The notes below the pieces were generated by a model. That model was not told the DNA's origin. It saw only the letters and a list, made by a program, of their open reading frames with translations, and ran no database searches. A DNA stretch of 14,770 nt from Planctomycetota bacterium (GTDB lineage: Bacteria; Planctomycetota; Phycisphaerae; WQYP01): positions 1 to 14,770 of the forward strand of contig JAJYZY010000058.1 in the NCBI GenBank assembly GCA_021799715.1. Direction: 5' to 3'. Below are positions 1-7,320 of this stretch, one piece after another (within the stretch, counting starts at the first letter, position 1; each line of letters starts with the position of its first letter). The translations under genes and the position numbers were made by a program.

Positions 1-807
1 AAGCGCCAGCACATCCGAACTCGAAGCGCCATGCCGGGCCACAATAAAATTGGCGTGATGCGCCGAAATTTCCGCCCCCCCGACGGTTGTACCCTTCAAA
101 CCAGCTTCATCAATAAGCTTGCCGGCGGACATGCCATCGGGATTGCGGAAAATGCAACCGGCACTGTTATCTTTGAGCGGTTGCGTGTTGCGTTTATACA
201 TCCATATTTCCTTGACTCTTTGGCCCAGGCGATCCGGATTTTCCGGATTTAATTCAAATAACGCGTCAAGAATGAATTTGGCGTTGATATTGCTGCGCCG
301 ATAAGAAAATACCAGGTCGTCGCGCTGCCGCGTGAAAATCCGCCCGAAAGAATCCATGACCGTTACTTCCGCCACACTGGATCCAATGTCGCCAAAAGCG
401 CCGCCCGCATTCATACGAATTTCACCGCCCACGGTGCCCGGAATCCCGGCCTGGCATTCCAGACCCGCCAGGCCGGTCTTGGCCAGTTCCAGAACCAGTT
501 TCAAGACATCTTTGCCCGCACCCACGCGCACCATCCGCTCATTGATGACGGTCTGACTGAACGCCGGATTGCTTAGCGATATAACCGCGCCATCCACGCC
601 CTGATCGCGCACCAGCAGATTCGCCCCACCACCGAGGACATACATCGCGATGTTGTTCTCGTTCAGACGCCCGACGACGGCCGAGAGTTCTTCCCGACTG
701 CGCGGTTCAATAAAGTAACGCGCCGGCCCGCCAAGGCGGAACCATGTCCGGGGAGCCAGCGGTTCATCCATGCGGATGATATCTTCAAAGTCGGCGTACC
801 AATTCAT
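1..807 (-). CDS. murB: UDP-N-acetylenolpyruvoylglucosamine reductase (MurB), partial at left edge
   Basis: MurB is the FAD-dependent, NADPH-using cytoplasmic enzyme that reduces UDP-GlcNAc-enolpyruvate to UDP-MurNAc, the second committed step of peptidoglycan precursor synthesis. The 269 codons present read from ATG at 807 and run off the window, so roughly the last 20-40 residues are missing. Visible motifs: VLGGGANLLVRD and AGIPGTVGGEIRMNAGG in the FAD-binding domain, YRRSN carrying the substrate-site Tyr-Arg pair, and SAGCIFRNP followed by SAGKLIDEAGLKG in the C-terminal domain. The residue usually Ser in the SAGS-type motif, the proton donor Ser229 in the E. coli enzyme, is Cys here. The start overlaps the end of murC by 23 bases, so translation is probably coupled. 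It is the last visible gene of the ftsW-murG-murC-murB run. The family call is secure. Confidence 0.96.
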   Translation of the reverse strand, partial: MNWYADFEDIIRMDEPLAPRTWFRLGGPARYFIEPRSREELSAVVGRLNENNIAMYVLGGGANLLVRDQGVDGAVISLSNPAFSQTVINERMVRVGAGKDVLKLVLELAKTGLAGLECQAGIPGTVGGEIRMNAGGAFGDIGSSVAEVTVMDSFGRIFTRQRDDLVFSYRRSNINAKFILDALFELNPENPDRLGQRVKEIWMYKRNTQPLKDNSAGCIFRNPDGMSAGKLIDEAGLKGTTVGGAEISAHHANFIVARHGASSSDVLAL

Positions 808-2281
808 GCGTTATTTCCCAAACCGGTCCTGCACCCATGGATACAACAAGATCACCTGTTTTCAATTCCGCCTGCAGCGCGGCAACGACTTCCGGAAATG
901 TCGGAATATAGCGTCCCGCCCGGCCGTTGGCCACAATGCGATCCACCAGAATCCGCGCGTTAACCGCCTGAATGTCGGCCTGGGTATCGCGCGCGACATA
1001 AATATCCGGGACAACCACGATGTCCGCATCGGAAAAGCTGCCGGCAAATTCGTCCAGCAGACTCCGCGTGCGGCTGTGCTGGTGCGGCTGAAAAACACAG
1101 ATCAGCCGCCGCGGCTGGTACAATTCACGCAAACCCGCCAGGGTGGAACGGATTTCCGTTGGATGATGCGCATAATCATCCACAACGGTGATCCCGCCGA
1201 TCTCGGCGAGCAGTTGACTGCGGCGATCCGCGCCGGAAAAATCCGCAATCGCCGATGAAATGACATCCCAGGGCACGCGGCAATGCCGGGCAATTGCCGC
1301 GGCCGCGAGACTGTTGCCAATATTATGACGCCCCGGAATCCGCAGAGCCAACCGGGCTGTTTTTTCGCCCTGGTAATACACATCATAAACCAGTCGGCCT
1401 TGTTGAAACTGAATATTCGTTGCCAGCCAGTCCGGCCGTCCGCCCAGGCCGTAGGTTTGAACCTCCGCTTTGGCGGCCGCCGCGGCCTGTTGACACCACT
1501 GATTTTCAGCACTTGTGATAATTACGCCGTCGGGATCAACCCGCTGCATAAAATGCTTGAACGCTTCGGTAATTTCACCAATATTTTTGTAATAGTCCAG
1601 ATGATCGGTCTCGATATTCAGCACGACCGCCAGGCGCGGATTGAGATTCAGAAAGCTGCGATCAAATTCGCAGGCCTCGGCGATAAAATAATCTCCAACT
1701 CCACCATGAGCCGAGCCTCCCAACTGGCGGGAACTCGCCCCGATGATAAACGATGGATCCATGCCGGCGCGGGATAAAATATAAGCCACCATGGAAGTGG
1801 TTGTGGATTTACCGTGTGTACCGGCTATGGCAATCCCGTGTTTGACCCGCATGACGCACCCGAGCATCTGCGCGTATTTGAAAATCGGTATGCCCAATTC
1901 CTTCGCTTGCCGCAATTCCGGATGATCCGCGCGTACCGCCGCGGAATGCACTACATATTGGGCATCCCGGGGGAAACTCTCGGCGGTTTGCTCATACGAA
2001 ATGGCCACCCCCGATTTCGCGAGTTTTGCCGTCGTCGCCGATGTGCTTCGGTCCGACCCGGAAACCAGCGCCCCCATCTGAGCCAGCATCTGGGCCAGGC
2101 CGCACATTCCGCTGCCGCCAACTCCAATAAAATGGACGCGATGGCCACGAAATTCATCCTCCCGCAGGTTCCGCACCGCTGTATTTTCCATGACACCACC
2201 CGGAACAGGCTTATTAAAATCAATAACTTCAATGGTTCCCGCCGATGGCATAGCCGGATGTCGATCACGTATGGTTACCAA
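785..2281 (-). CDS. murC: UDP-N-acetylmuramate--L-alanine ligase (MurC)
   Basis: MurC is the cytoplasmic ATP-dependent ligase that adds L-Ala to UDP-MurNAc and starts the stem peptide. The N-terminal Rossmann domain opens with HFIGVGGSGMCGLA (about residues 51-64). The central ATPase domain has GTHGKSTTTSM (about 154-164) and NIETDHLDYY. The C-terminal domain carries the Mur ligase motif DDYAHHPTEI. I start it at TTG 2281 (498 aa) because AAGGAGG lies 7 bases upstream. An in-frame ATG at 2302 would give 505 aa but has no ribosome binding site. Either way there are about 45-50 residues before the usual family start, and ATG codons inside that extension are further alternatives. A 29-codon ORF bridges the gap from murG and ends across the TTG. 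murB overlaps the 3' end. Function is certain; the start is likely but not proven. Confidence 0.96.
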   Translation of the reverse strand: MVTIRDRHPAMPSAGTIEVIDFNKPVPGGVMENTAVRNLREDEFRGHRVHFIGVGGSGMCGLAQMLAQMGALVSGSDRSTSATTAKLAKSGVAISYEQTAESFPRDAQYVVHSAAVRADHPELRQAKELGIPIFKYAQMLGCVMRVKHGIAIAGTHGKSTTTSMVAYILSRAGMDPSFIIGASSRQLGGSAHGGVGDYFIAEACEFDRSFLNLNPRLAVVLNIETDHLDYYKNIGEITEAFKHFMQRVDPDGVIITSAENQWCQQAAAAAKAEVQTYGLGGRPDWLATNIQFQQGRLVYDVYYQGEKTARLALRIPGRHNIGNSLAAAAIARHCRVPWDVISSAIADFSGADRRSQLLAEIGGITVVDDYAHHPTEIRSTLAGLRELYQPRRLICVFQPHQHSRTRSLLDEFAGSFSDADIVVVPDIYVARDTQADIQAVNARILVDRIVANGRAGRYIPTFPEVVAALQAELKTGDLVVSMGAGPVWEITHELVRRL

Positions 2282-2364
2282 GAAAAAGCCTCCTTGCAGC
2301 ATGCGGTCGCCGAACGCACAGCTCGCGACCGCGGGTCAACCAAACTTTCCCTGTTGGCATTCAT
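2275..2364 (-). CDS. Possible 29-residue mini-cistron between murG and murC
   Basis: A short reading frame starts at ATG 2364, which overlaps the murG stop as ATGA. It has its own GGAGG at 2371-2375 with a 6-base spacer. It runs 29 codons, beginning Met-Asn-Ala-Asn-Arg-Glu, and its TAA at 2275-2277 lies just past the murC TTG. The start signals are as good as those of any gene in the cluster, yet the peptide resembles nothing I know. It could be a coupling cistron that delivers ribosomes to murC. It could also be the relic of an original murC start separated from its gene by a frameshift. That it is translated is inferred from the signals only. Confidence 0.35.
   Translation of the reverse strand: MNANRESLVDPRSRAVRSATACCKEAFSW
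2289..2295 (-). promoter_or_regulatory. Shine-Dalgarno site for murC
   Basis: AAGGAGG read on the minus strand, 7 bases before TTG 2281. It sits inside the upstream mini-ORF and downstream of the alternative ATG at 2302, so it argues for the TTG start. Confidence 0.7.
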
Positions 2365-3614
2365 GTTGGACCTCCATGCGTTAATCCCATCTGCTCAAGC
2401 AGCCAGCGGGCCACCGTTTCAGCCGCGCGCGGAGCAGCCTGTGCATGTGCGGCCAGAGCCATTTCACCAAGGCGGTCCGATTCGGTCAGCAACCGCATCA
2501 GCGCCGCTTTGAGTTCTTCCGCATTGGACGCCGGATTTTTTGTATCGCGCAGCAGAATCGCCGAGCCGGCAGCGCAGAGTTTCCGGGCATTGGCCAATTG
2601 ATGCTGGTCTTTATGATAGGGATACGGCATGAGAATCGCCGGAACGCCCATGCAGGATAATTCCGCGCATGTGCCGGCACCGGCCCGCGCAATAGCCAGA
2701 TCGGCCATCGACCACGCCGCCGCCATATCATCGCAATAATCCATGATTTTCCAGTGCATATCAGGCCAGCGTGGGGCCAGAGCCTGAAGTTCCCGGGCAT
2801 GTTCCAGGCCCGAAAGATGCAGAATCTGCCAGCGTGCATCACCCGAACCGTTGAGCAGATGCCGGATTTCCGGATCGCTTAACAAGATGGCAATGGCGTG
2901 GTTGATGCTTTGCGCTCCAAGAGACGCCCCGGTAACCACAAGGGTTTTGCGATCCGCATCCAACCCCAATTTTGCCGCGGCGACAGCCCGGTCCATGCGC
3001 ACCAGCGTTGATCGCACCGGACACCCGGTAACCTGTATGCGTCCCGCAACTCCCGGCGTTGCATTGTCCAGCGGCCATTGGGCGAAAATAACATCCGCCC
3101 GCCCCATGAGAAATCGATTGGCCCGCCCCGCCATCGCATCAGGATTCAACAACGCCACGGGAATATGCTTTTTTGCCGCCTCATAGGAAACCGCGGCCGC
3201 CGCGTAACCGCCCAGAGCCAGCACCGCCGCAACCTGATGCTCGGCCAGAAATGCCTGCCAATAGCGGCATGTGCGCTGCCACGCGATATAAAACGCCGGC
3301 CAACGCAGTGGATTGGTGCTGAAGGGCTGGATGGTTTGTTGAATATATGCAGAACCAGCCCCTCCAAGCAGCCGCTGATCTATTTTTCGCGGCGTGGCCG
3401 CCCAGATAACATTCAGCTTTTTTCCGGTCGGTGCCAACAGATTCGCCAATTGCTCCGCTACCGCCAATCCGGGATAGATGTGCCCACCGGTTCCCCCGCC
3501 GGCCATAACCACATATTGGCACAGCTCGCGCCGGCCTGCCGGCGCTGACGGGGCACCGGCTGCGGCATTCAAATCTGAAATTCCTCTATTGGCATCCGCA
3601 CATAACGCAATCAT
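2361..3614 (-). CDS. murG: Lipid II synthase, UDP-GlcNAc transferase (MurG)
   Basis: MurG is a GT-B, GT28-family glycosyltransferase at the inner face of the membrane. It transfers GlcNAc from UDP-GlcNAc to lipid I, making lipid II. The N-terminal glycine-rich loop reads VVMAGGGTGGHIYPGLAVAE (about residues 35-54). A second loop, TGASLGAQSINHAI, marks the C-terminal domain, followed by ARAGAGTCAEL and the nucleotide-sugar site MPYPYHKDQHQLANA. At 417 aa it is longer than the usual 350-370, mostly from an Ala/Gly/Pro-containing leader of about 34 residues. The ATG at 3614 overlaps the ftsW stop as ATGA, which supports this start despite a weak ribosome binding site. The stop overlaps a mini-ORF that leads into murC. 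FtsW and MurG act consecutively on lipid II. Confidence 0.97.
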   Translation of the reverse strand: MIALCADANRGISDLNAAAGAPSAPAGRRELCQYVVMAGGGTGGHIYPGLAVAEQLANLLAPTGKKLNVIWAATPRKIDQRLLGGAGSAYIQQTIQPFSTNPLRWPAFYIAWQRTCRYWQAFLAEHQVAAVLALGGYAAAAVSYEAAKKHIPVALLNPDAMAGRANRFLMGRADVIFAQWPLDNATPGVAGRIQVTGCPVRSTLVRMDRAVAAAKLGLDADRKTLVVTGASLGAQSINHAIAILLSDPEIRHLLNGSGDARWQILHLSGLEHARELQALAPRWPDMHWKIMDYCDDMAAAWSMADLAIARAGAGTCAELSCMGVPAILMPYPYHKDQHQLANARKLCAAGSAILLRDTKNPASNAEELKAALMRLLTESDRLGEMALAAHAQAAPRAAETVARWLLEQMGLTHGGPT

Positions 3615-4960
3615 GGCGCACCGGTCCCGGCGGATGACGCCATTATACCAGGCCGCAGAGCCGCATTATTTCCCTGATTCTCCGAGCCACCCCGGCGGCC
3701 CAAACCTTCCAGCCGATTGATGCGCTCTACACTCATGACCAGACCGATGGCCCCGGCGGTTAGAATCCAGCCGGTGCCGCCGGAGGAAATCAGCGGCAAG
3801 GCAATCCCTTTTGTCGGCACGGTTACCGTTACCACCGCGATGTTCATCGCCGCCTGCAGGCCGATCATGGCGGTGCAACCGAAGGCGATGAGCTTGCCGA
3901 ATAAATCCTGCGCGCGCCGCACTACCTGCCAGCCGGAAAACAGCAACGTCAGGTACAGCAAAATCACCATCATGCAACCGAAGAAGCCCAGTTCTTCGGC
4001 GATGAGGCTGAAAATAAAATCGGTATTATCTTCCGGCAAATAGCCCATTTTCTGAATGCCATCGCCCAGGCCGCGGCCCCAGAATCCGCCGCTGGCGAAA
4101 GACAACAGGGATTGAATCGGATTATATCCCGCCCCTTTGGGGTCCATGTGCGGGTGCATGAAAATCAGCAGACGTTCTCTGCGGTATGGAACGTGCCACA
4201 CCGCAAAATAGAGCACCACCAGCGCCGGCGGAAGGAGCATGGCAATATGCCACCAGCGGCATCCGGCCATGAGCATCATCAACACAGCTATGCCGGATAC
4301 CAGAGCCGCCGTGCCAAAGTCTTCTTTCAATATCAGGGCGCTGGTTGCCCCCACCACCACCATCAGCGGCGCAAAGCCCTTCCAGAAACTGCGCATCTGC
4401 TCGCCGCGATGCACCGCATAGGCACTTATAAACAGCACCAGCGACCATTTGGCCAATTCCGATGGCTCAAAACTTAACGCGTGCGATCCGATACGCAACA
4501 TCAACCAGCGTTTGGCTCCGTTGATATCCGTTCCCAGTCGTGTGAGCACCAGGGCCAGACATATCACGCTGGCCACCACCAGAACGCTGGGAATTGATCG
4601 CACAAGGCTGCGGCCCATCAGGCGGCGATAATCCAACCGCCATAACATGACCAGCAACGCCATTGCCAGCACGGCGTGAATGGCTTCAACATTCATCACC
4701 AGGCGCATAAACCAGTCATGTACCATGTGGCCGATGCGGGCGTCGGCGCTTTGGGTCATCAACAGCCCGATGCCCAACAGCGCCATGCAGGCCGCCAACA
4801 TAAGCTGATCATACGTTAACGTCACCGGGCTAAGTTGGATGGACACCCCGCGCAACGATTGTCCAGTGGAATTGTCCGATAGCGGCTGCGCCCCGGCCGC
4901 CCGCCCTTTGGCCCAGGTGACACGTGTTGGCCAGTTGATGGCATGACGAAGACCGGCCAT
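3611..4960 (-). CDS. ftsW: SEDS-family septal peptidoglycan polymerase (FtsW)
   Basis: This is a polytopic inner-membrane SEDS protein that polymerises lipid II at the division site with a partner class B penicillin-binding protein, which is not in this window. Family signatures: FEPSELAKWSLVLF, PEDNTDFIFSLIAEELGF, KGIALPLISSGGTGWI, and a C-terminal helix ending MSVERINRLEG. Many hydrophobic segments are spaced as expected for about ten helices. I chose ATG 4960 (449 aa) because GGGAGGG lies 6 bases upstream; an upstream in-frame TTG at 4975 overlaps that site. A cytoplasmic N-terminal extension of about 50 residues precedes the first helix. The position directly before murG makes FtsW more likely than the paralogues RodA or SpoVE. 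It is the first gene of the visible cell-wall run. Confidence 0.95.
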   Translation of the reverse strand: MAGLRHAINWPTRVTWAKGRAAGAQPLSDNSTGQSLRGVSIQLSPVTLTYDQLMLAACMALLGIGLLMTQSADARIGHMVHDWFMRLVMNVEAIHAVLAMALLVMLWRLDYRRLMGRSLVRSIPSVLVVASVICLALVLTRLGTDINGAKRWLMLRIGSHALSFEPSELAKWSLVLFISAYAVHRGEQMRSFWKGFAPLMVVVGATSALILKEDFGTAALVSGIAVLMMLMAGCRWWHIAMLLPPALVVLYFAVWHVPYRRERLLIFMHPHMDPKGAGYNPIQSLLSFASGGFWGRGLGDGIQKMGYLPEDNTDFIFSLIAEELGFFGCMMVILLYLTLLFSGWQVVRRAQDLFGKLIAFGCTAMIGLQAAMNIAVVTVTVPTKGIALPLISSGGTGWILTAGAIGLVMSVERINRLEGLGRRGGSENQGNNAALRPGIMASSAGTGAP

Positions 4961-4966
4961 TATAAA

Positions 4967-4973
4967 CCCTCCC
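4967..4973 (-). promoter_or_regulatory. Shine-Dalgarno site for ftsW
   Basis: GGGAGGG on the minus strand, 6 bases before ATG 4960. It overlaps the competing TTG at 4975 and so selects the shorter start. Confidence 0.75.
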
Positions 4974-5030
4974 AATTGATGAAAAGTTTAACGTGATCAT
5001 GGCGGTCCACTGGAAAGTCCATTGCATTTA

Positions 5031-5117
5031 CGCGGCAATGGCCGGCGGCTTGCGGGGGTGCCGCGGATCGGATCGCCGTGTGTGCGGCGATACCAGCATG
5101 CCGCCCGGCAATGGTAT
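5031..5117 (-). other. Three consecutive hairpins in the ftsW leader
   Basis: Perfect arms, quoted on the plus strand: CGCGGCA (5031-5037) with TGCCGCG (5059-5065); ATCGCCG (5072-5078) with CGGCGAT (5085-5091), six-base loop; ATACCA (5090-5095) with TGGTAT (5112-5117). The third encloses an inner TGCC/GGCA stem with a four-base loop. The second and third share two bases. They lie 70-160 bases before the ftsW start and would be in its transcript if the promoter is further upstream. Pairing is seen in the sequence; function is inferred. Confidence 0.5.
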
Positions 5118-5282
5118 GGGCCGAGGCATGTAAACCGGATAAATAAATGTGTCGCAACACTTTCACGCCGCAGCCAATTCCATGCCGCCATTTCAGGAAC
5201 ATCCTTGTTTCCCGCCACCTGGAACGCCCAGCACGCGGGAGTCAGCCTGAATCGGACCGTCAAAGACCGATAAGCTTCAACC

Positions 5283-5288
5283 ATTATA
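5283..5288 (-). promoter_or_regulatory. Candidate -10 box for the ftsW cluster
   Basis: A perfect TATAAT on the minus strand about 325 bases before ftsW. I see no good -35 hexamer at 16-18 bases, so this is a weak promoter call. Transcription starting here would include the hairpins at 5031-5117. Confidence 0.3.
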
Positions 5289-5343
5289 AACATATTTTCG
5301 TTGATTGCCGCATGATAGGATCAGTTTTTCTTTTATTTTTCAT
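5284..5343 (-). CDS. Possible 19-residue lysine/arginine-rich leader peptide
   Basis: ATG 5343 is preceded by GGAGG (5351-5355) with a 7-base spacer, the best ribosome binding site in the gene-free stretch. The frame opens MKNKRKTDPIM and ends at TAA 5284-5286, giving 19 residues. It is A-rich compared with its surroundings. The TATAAT candidate overlaps its stop codon. It could be a leader peptide, a tiny protein, or a chance match; the basic composition fits no family I can name. Translation is inferred from the start signals alone. Confidence 0.3.
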   Translation of the reverse strand: MKNKRKTDPIMRQSTKICL

Positions 5344-5380
5344 TTTTTGACCTCCGGAAGCCTGTTCGGGCAATCACCAC

Positions 5381-5502
5381 CTTGCGGCGGCTCGATCTTT
5401 CGCACCCATCAAAAAGCGGTGATGATGACGCACCCGACCAAGAGGGTACCGCGGTTTGCGAAGTTGGTGAGCGGGCAACATGCCGCCCGTGCCGCCGCCA
5501 AG
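5381..5502 (-). repeat. Long-range inverted repeat between tRNA-Arg and the mini-ORF
   Basis: CTTGCGGCGGC (5381-5391) pairs with GCCGCCGCCAAG (5491-5502) with a single bulged C, enclosing about 100 bases. Inside, ATCACC (5374-5379) could pair with GGTGAT (5418-5423), and the motif CGCACCC occurs twice. It lies between the 3' end of the tRNA and the ribosome binding site of the mini-ORF. The arms are visible; whether this is a structured RNA is unknown. Confidence 0.35.
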
Positions 5503-5526
5503 TATGAAACCCTGTTGATCATAAAC

Positions 5527-5600
5527 TGCGCCCGGCGGGAATCGAACCCACAACCGTCCGCTTAGAAGGCGGATGCTCTATCCAATTGAGCTACGAGCGC
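5527..5600 (-). tRNA. tRNA-Arg, anticodon TCT
   Basis: A complete cloverleaf on the minus strand. The acceptor arms GCGCTCG and CGGGCGC pair over 7 positions with one G-T pair, and the discriminator base is A. The D-arm has TAGCTCAATTGGATAGAGC. The anticodon arm TCCGC-CTTCTAA-GCGGA places TCT at positions 34-36. The T-arm contains GGTTCGATTCC. CCA is not encoded. It lies between sucB and the ftsW cluster on the same strand. Confidence 0.97.
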
Positions 5601-5830
5601 TCTGGAACCGTCAAGGCATGGGCAAGTTTAACTTCCGGATTTACTTTGCCGCCCCAGCCAAACAGTTGTGGCTTTCCACCGCGCGGCTGCGTAAATCCGA
5701 CGCAGTTCCATCCGCACCAGTGCCAAGTGTATCGCACAACGGCACAAAGTGGAAAATGAAATTGCTATTTCAGCATCGCCCATGAATGCCAACCGGGTTG
5801 TTGCAACGGCAAATGGCGTTTTTCACCAAG
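5601..5830 (-). other. Short intergenic region between sucB and tRNA-Arg
   Basis: About 230 bases with no gene. I see no intrinsic terminator after sucB. A GGCAA/TTGCC pair brackets about 20 bases near 5618-5650. No convincing -35/-10 pair for the tRNA was found. Confidence 0.4.
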
Positions 5831-7084
5831 TTAAATTTCCAGCAGAAGGCGGGTGGGATCTTCCAGCGATTCTTTTATGTGCACCAGGAAGCTCACCGCC
5901 TGCTGGCCGTCAATCAGACGATGATCATAAGACAGTGCCACATACATCATCGGGCGGATGACAATTTGATCATTGACCACAACGGCCCGCTTTTCAATTT
6001 TGTGCAGCCCCAGAATCGCACTTTGCGGTGGATTGAGAATCGGCGTGGAAAGCAGGGAACCAAATACACCGCCGTTGGTAATGGTAAATGTGCCACCACC
6101 GAGTTCTTCCAGCGTGATTTTGCCCTCACGAGCGCGTTGGGCCAGGCGCTTGATCTCCGCTTCAATCCGGGCCATGGAAAGTTTATCGGCGTACCGCACC
6201 ACGGGCACCACCAGACCTTTTTCCGTGGCCACCGCCACACCAAGATGCACATGGTTTTTGTATATGACAATACGGTCCTGAATTTGCGCATTAACAATCG
6301 GTACAGCCTTGGCGGCGGCACACACGGCGCGACCGAAGAACGAAAGGAATCCCAGCCCCACGCTGTGCGTTTTTTCAAACTTCTCTTTGTACTTTTCACG
6401 CAATGCCATGACGGCGGACATATCAATTTCATTGAATGTGGTAAGAATTGCCGCGCTGTGCTGGGCTTCCACAAGCCGACGGGCAATGGTTTCCCGGAGC
6501 TTCGACATTTCCACGCGGGTTTCTTCCGGGCCATCGGCTTTGGCAATCGGTGCGACGGCGGGCTTAACTGGCGCTGGACGTGCTGCCGGAGCAGGTACCG
6601 GTGCGGCCGCAGGCGCTGGAGCATTGTTACGCGCTTCCAAAAATTGCACGACATCCCCTTTGGTGATGCGGCTGCCGGGACCCGTTGGGGATATGGCGCC
6701 GACATCCACATTGTTTTCTTTCACCATGCGTTGCACCGCCGGGGAAAGCGGCTTCACCGCAACCTTATCATTGCCGGTGATTTTGGCTCCGGCCGCGGGG
6801 GCAACCGCCGTTTTGGCGGCCGCCTTAACATTACCGGTGGCCCCCTGTTCAATTCTGGCGACCACATCCCCGACATTGACGGTCTGGCCGGCGGATTTAA
6901 CAATGCGCAGAACGCCTTGTGCTCCGGCCGGTAATTCGACCGTGGCCTTATCGGTTTCCAGTTCCGCCACGACATCATCCGATGCCACTAATTCACCATC
7001 CGCTTTTACCCAGTTGGCAATTCGCGCTTCGGTGACAGATTCTCCCAAACCGGGAACAAACAGATCTAGCAGTGTGTTACTCAT
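5831..7084 (-). CDS. sucB: 2-oxoglutarate dehydrogenase E2, dihydrolipoyllysine succinyltransferase
   Basis: This is the E2 core of the 2-oxoglutarate dehydrogenase complex. It moves the succinyl group from E1 to CoA through a swinging lipoyl arm. Domains in order: lipoyl domain with [13 protein letters not shown] (lipoylated Lys46); peripheral-subunit-binding domain with [16 protein letters not shown] and [14 protein letters not shown]; an Ala/Pro-rich linker (about residues 150-180); catalytic acyltransferase domain ending SYDHRLIDG, with His388 and Asp392 as catalytic pair. At 417 aa it is full length. The ATG at 7084 begins right at the lipoyl domain, although its ribosome binding site is weak. 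It lies 236 bases after E1 on the same strand, which favours succinyl- over acetyl-transferase. E3 is not in the window. Confidence 0.95.
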   Translation of the reverse strand: MSNTLLDLFVPGLGESVTEARIANWVKADGELVASDDVVAELETDKATVELPAGAQGVLRIVKSAGQTVNVGDVVARIEQGATGNVKAAAKTAVAPAAGAKITGNDKVAVKPLSPAVQRMVKENNVDVGAISPTGPGSRITKGDVVQFLEARNNAPAPAAAPVPAPAARPAPVKPAVAPIAKADGPEETRVEMSKLRETIARRLVEAQHSAAILTTFNEIDMSAVMALREKYKEKFEKTHSVGLGFLSFFGRAVCAAAKAVPIVNAQIQDRIVIYKNHVHLGVAVATEKGLVVPVVRYADKLSMARIEAEIKRLAQRAREGKITLEELGGGTFTITNGGVFGSLLSTPILNPPQSAILGLHKIEKRAVVVNDQIVIRPMMYVALSYDHRLIDGQQAVSFLVHIKESLEDPTRLLLEI

Positions 7085-7160
7085 AGTTGTCTTTGTTCTT
7101 TCATGATTCCGATGACATAGCCCGCTGGCATATTTCCTAAACCGCTAAAGGTTATAACGC

Positions 7161-7298
7161 GCCACGCGGAACCCGAAAAGCCATTGGAGGGCCGCGTGTG
7201 GCAACGGCGTTAGGGTCTTTCACTCGCCCGCATGGCTGTTGCGTAAACCCCGCACGCCATAAAACAATCCGCGACGGTTGCTGGTCGGATCAACCAGC
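7161..7298 (-). repeat. Hairpins between sucA and sucB
   Basis: The 7085-7320 gap has GCTGGT (7280-7285) with ACCAGC (7293-7298) around a seven-base loop, about 22 bases after the E1 stop. It also has GCCACGCGG (7161-7169) opposite CCGCGTGTGGC (7192-7202), an imperfect stem. Neither is followed by a T-run on the minus strand, so they look more like mRNA stability or processing elements than terminators. Confidence 0.35.
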
Positions 7299-7320
7299 CA
7301 GTCATTTGCTCCGAAAGCTT

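Larger units (their letters stand above)
4961..5526 (-). other. Gene-free leader region upstream of ftsW
   Basis: This 566-base stretch separates ftsW from tRNA-Arg. Reading frames of 98 codons (4997-5293) and 80 codons (4960-5202, stop overlapping the ftsW start as TAATG) cross it on the minus strand. Neither has a recognisable fold, motif or good ribosome binding site, and their Arg/His/Cys/Trp-rich composition looks non-coding. What stands out is RNA-like structure: hairpins at 5031-5117, a TATAAT at 5283-5288, a mini-ORF with an ideal ribosome binding site at 5284-5343, and a long inverted repeat at 5381-5502. These are listed separately. Confidence 0.6.

Noticed and set aside
770..1258. 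Long antisense frames opposite the cell-wall and dehydrogenase genes (for example 770-1258, 5786-6934, 6309-7106, 7525-8238)
   Set aside because: All are antisense to securely identified genes and show mirror-image composition rather than protein motifs.
4958..4966. TATAAT at the ftsW start as a promoter
   Set aside because: It overlaps the start codon itself and so cannot serve ftsW; it arises from the spacer plus ATG.
4960..5293. Reading frames of 80 and 98 codons upstream of ftsW
   Set aside because: No recognisable motifs, Arg/His/Cys/Trp-rich composition and poor start signals; the TAATG overlap with ftsW alone is not enough.
5341..5375. GACCTCCGGAAGCC, similar to the SRP RNA apical loop
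   Set aside because: The required AGCAGCC partner strand and symmetric loop are missing; the match is explained by the ribosome binding site of the mini-ORF on the other strand.
5443..5454. AGGGTACCGCGG on the plus strand, like the T-box antiterminator sequence
   Set aside because: It lacks three bases of the AGGGTGGNACCGCG consensus, has no gene downstream on the plus strand, and is mostly an ordinary palindrome around GGTACC.
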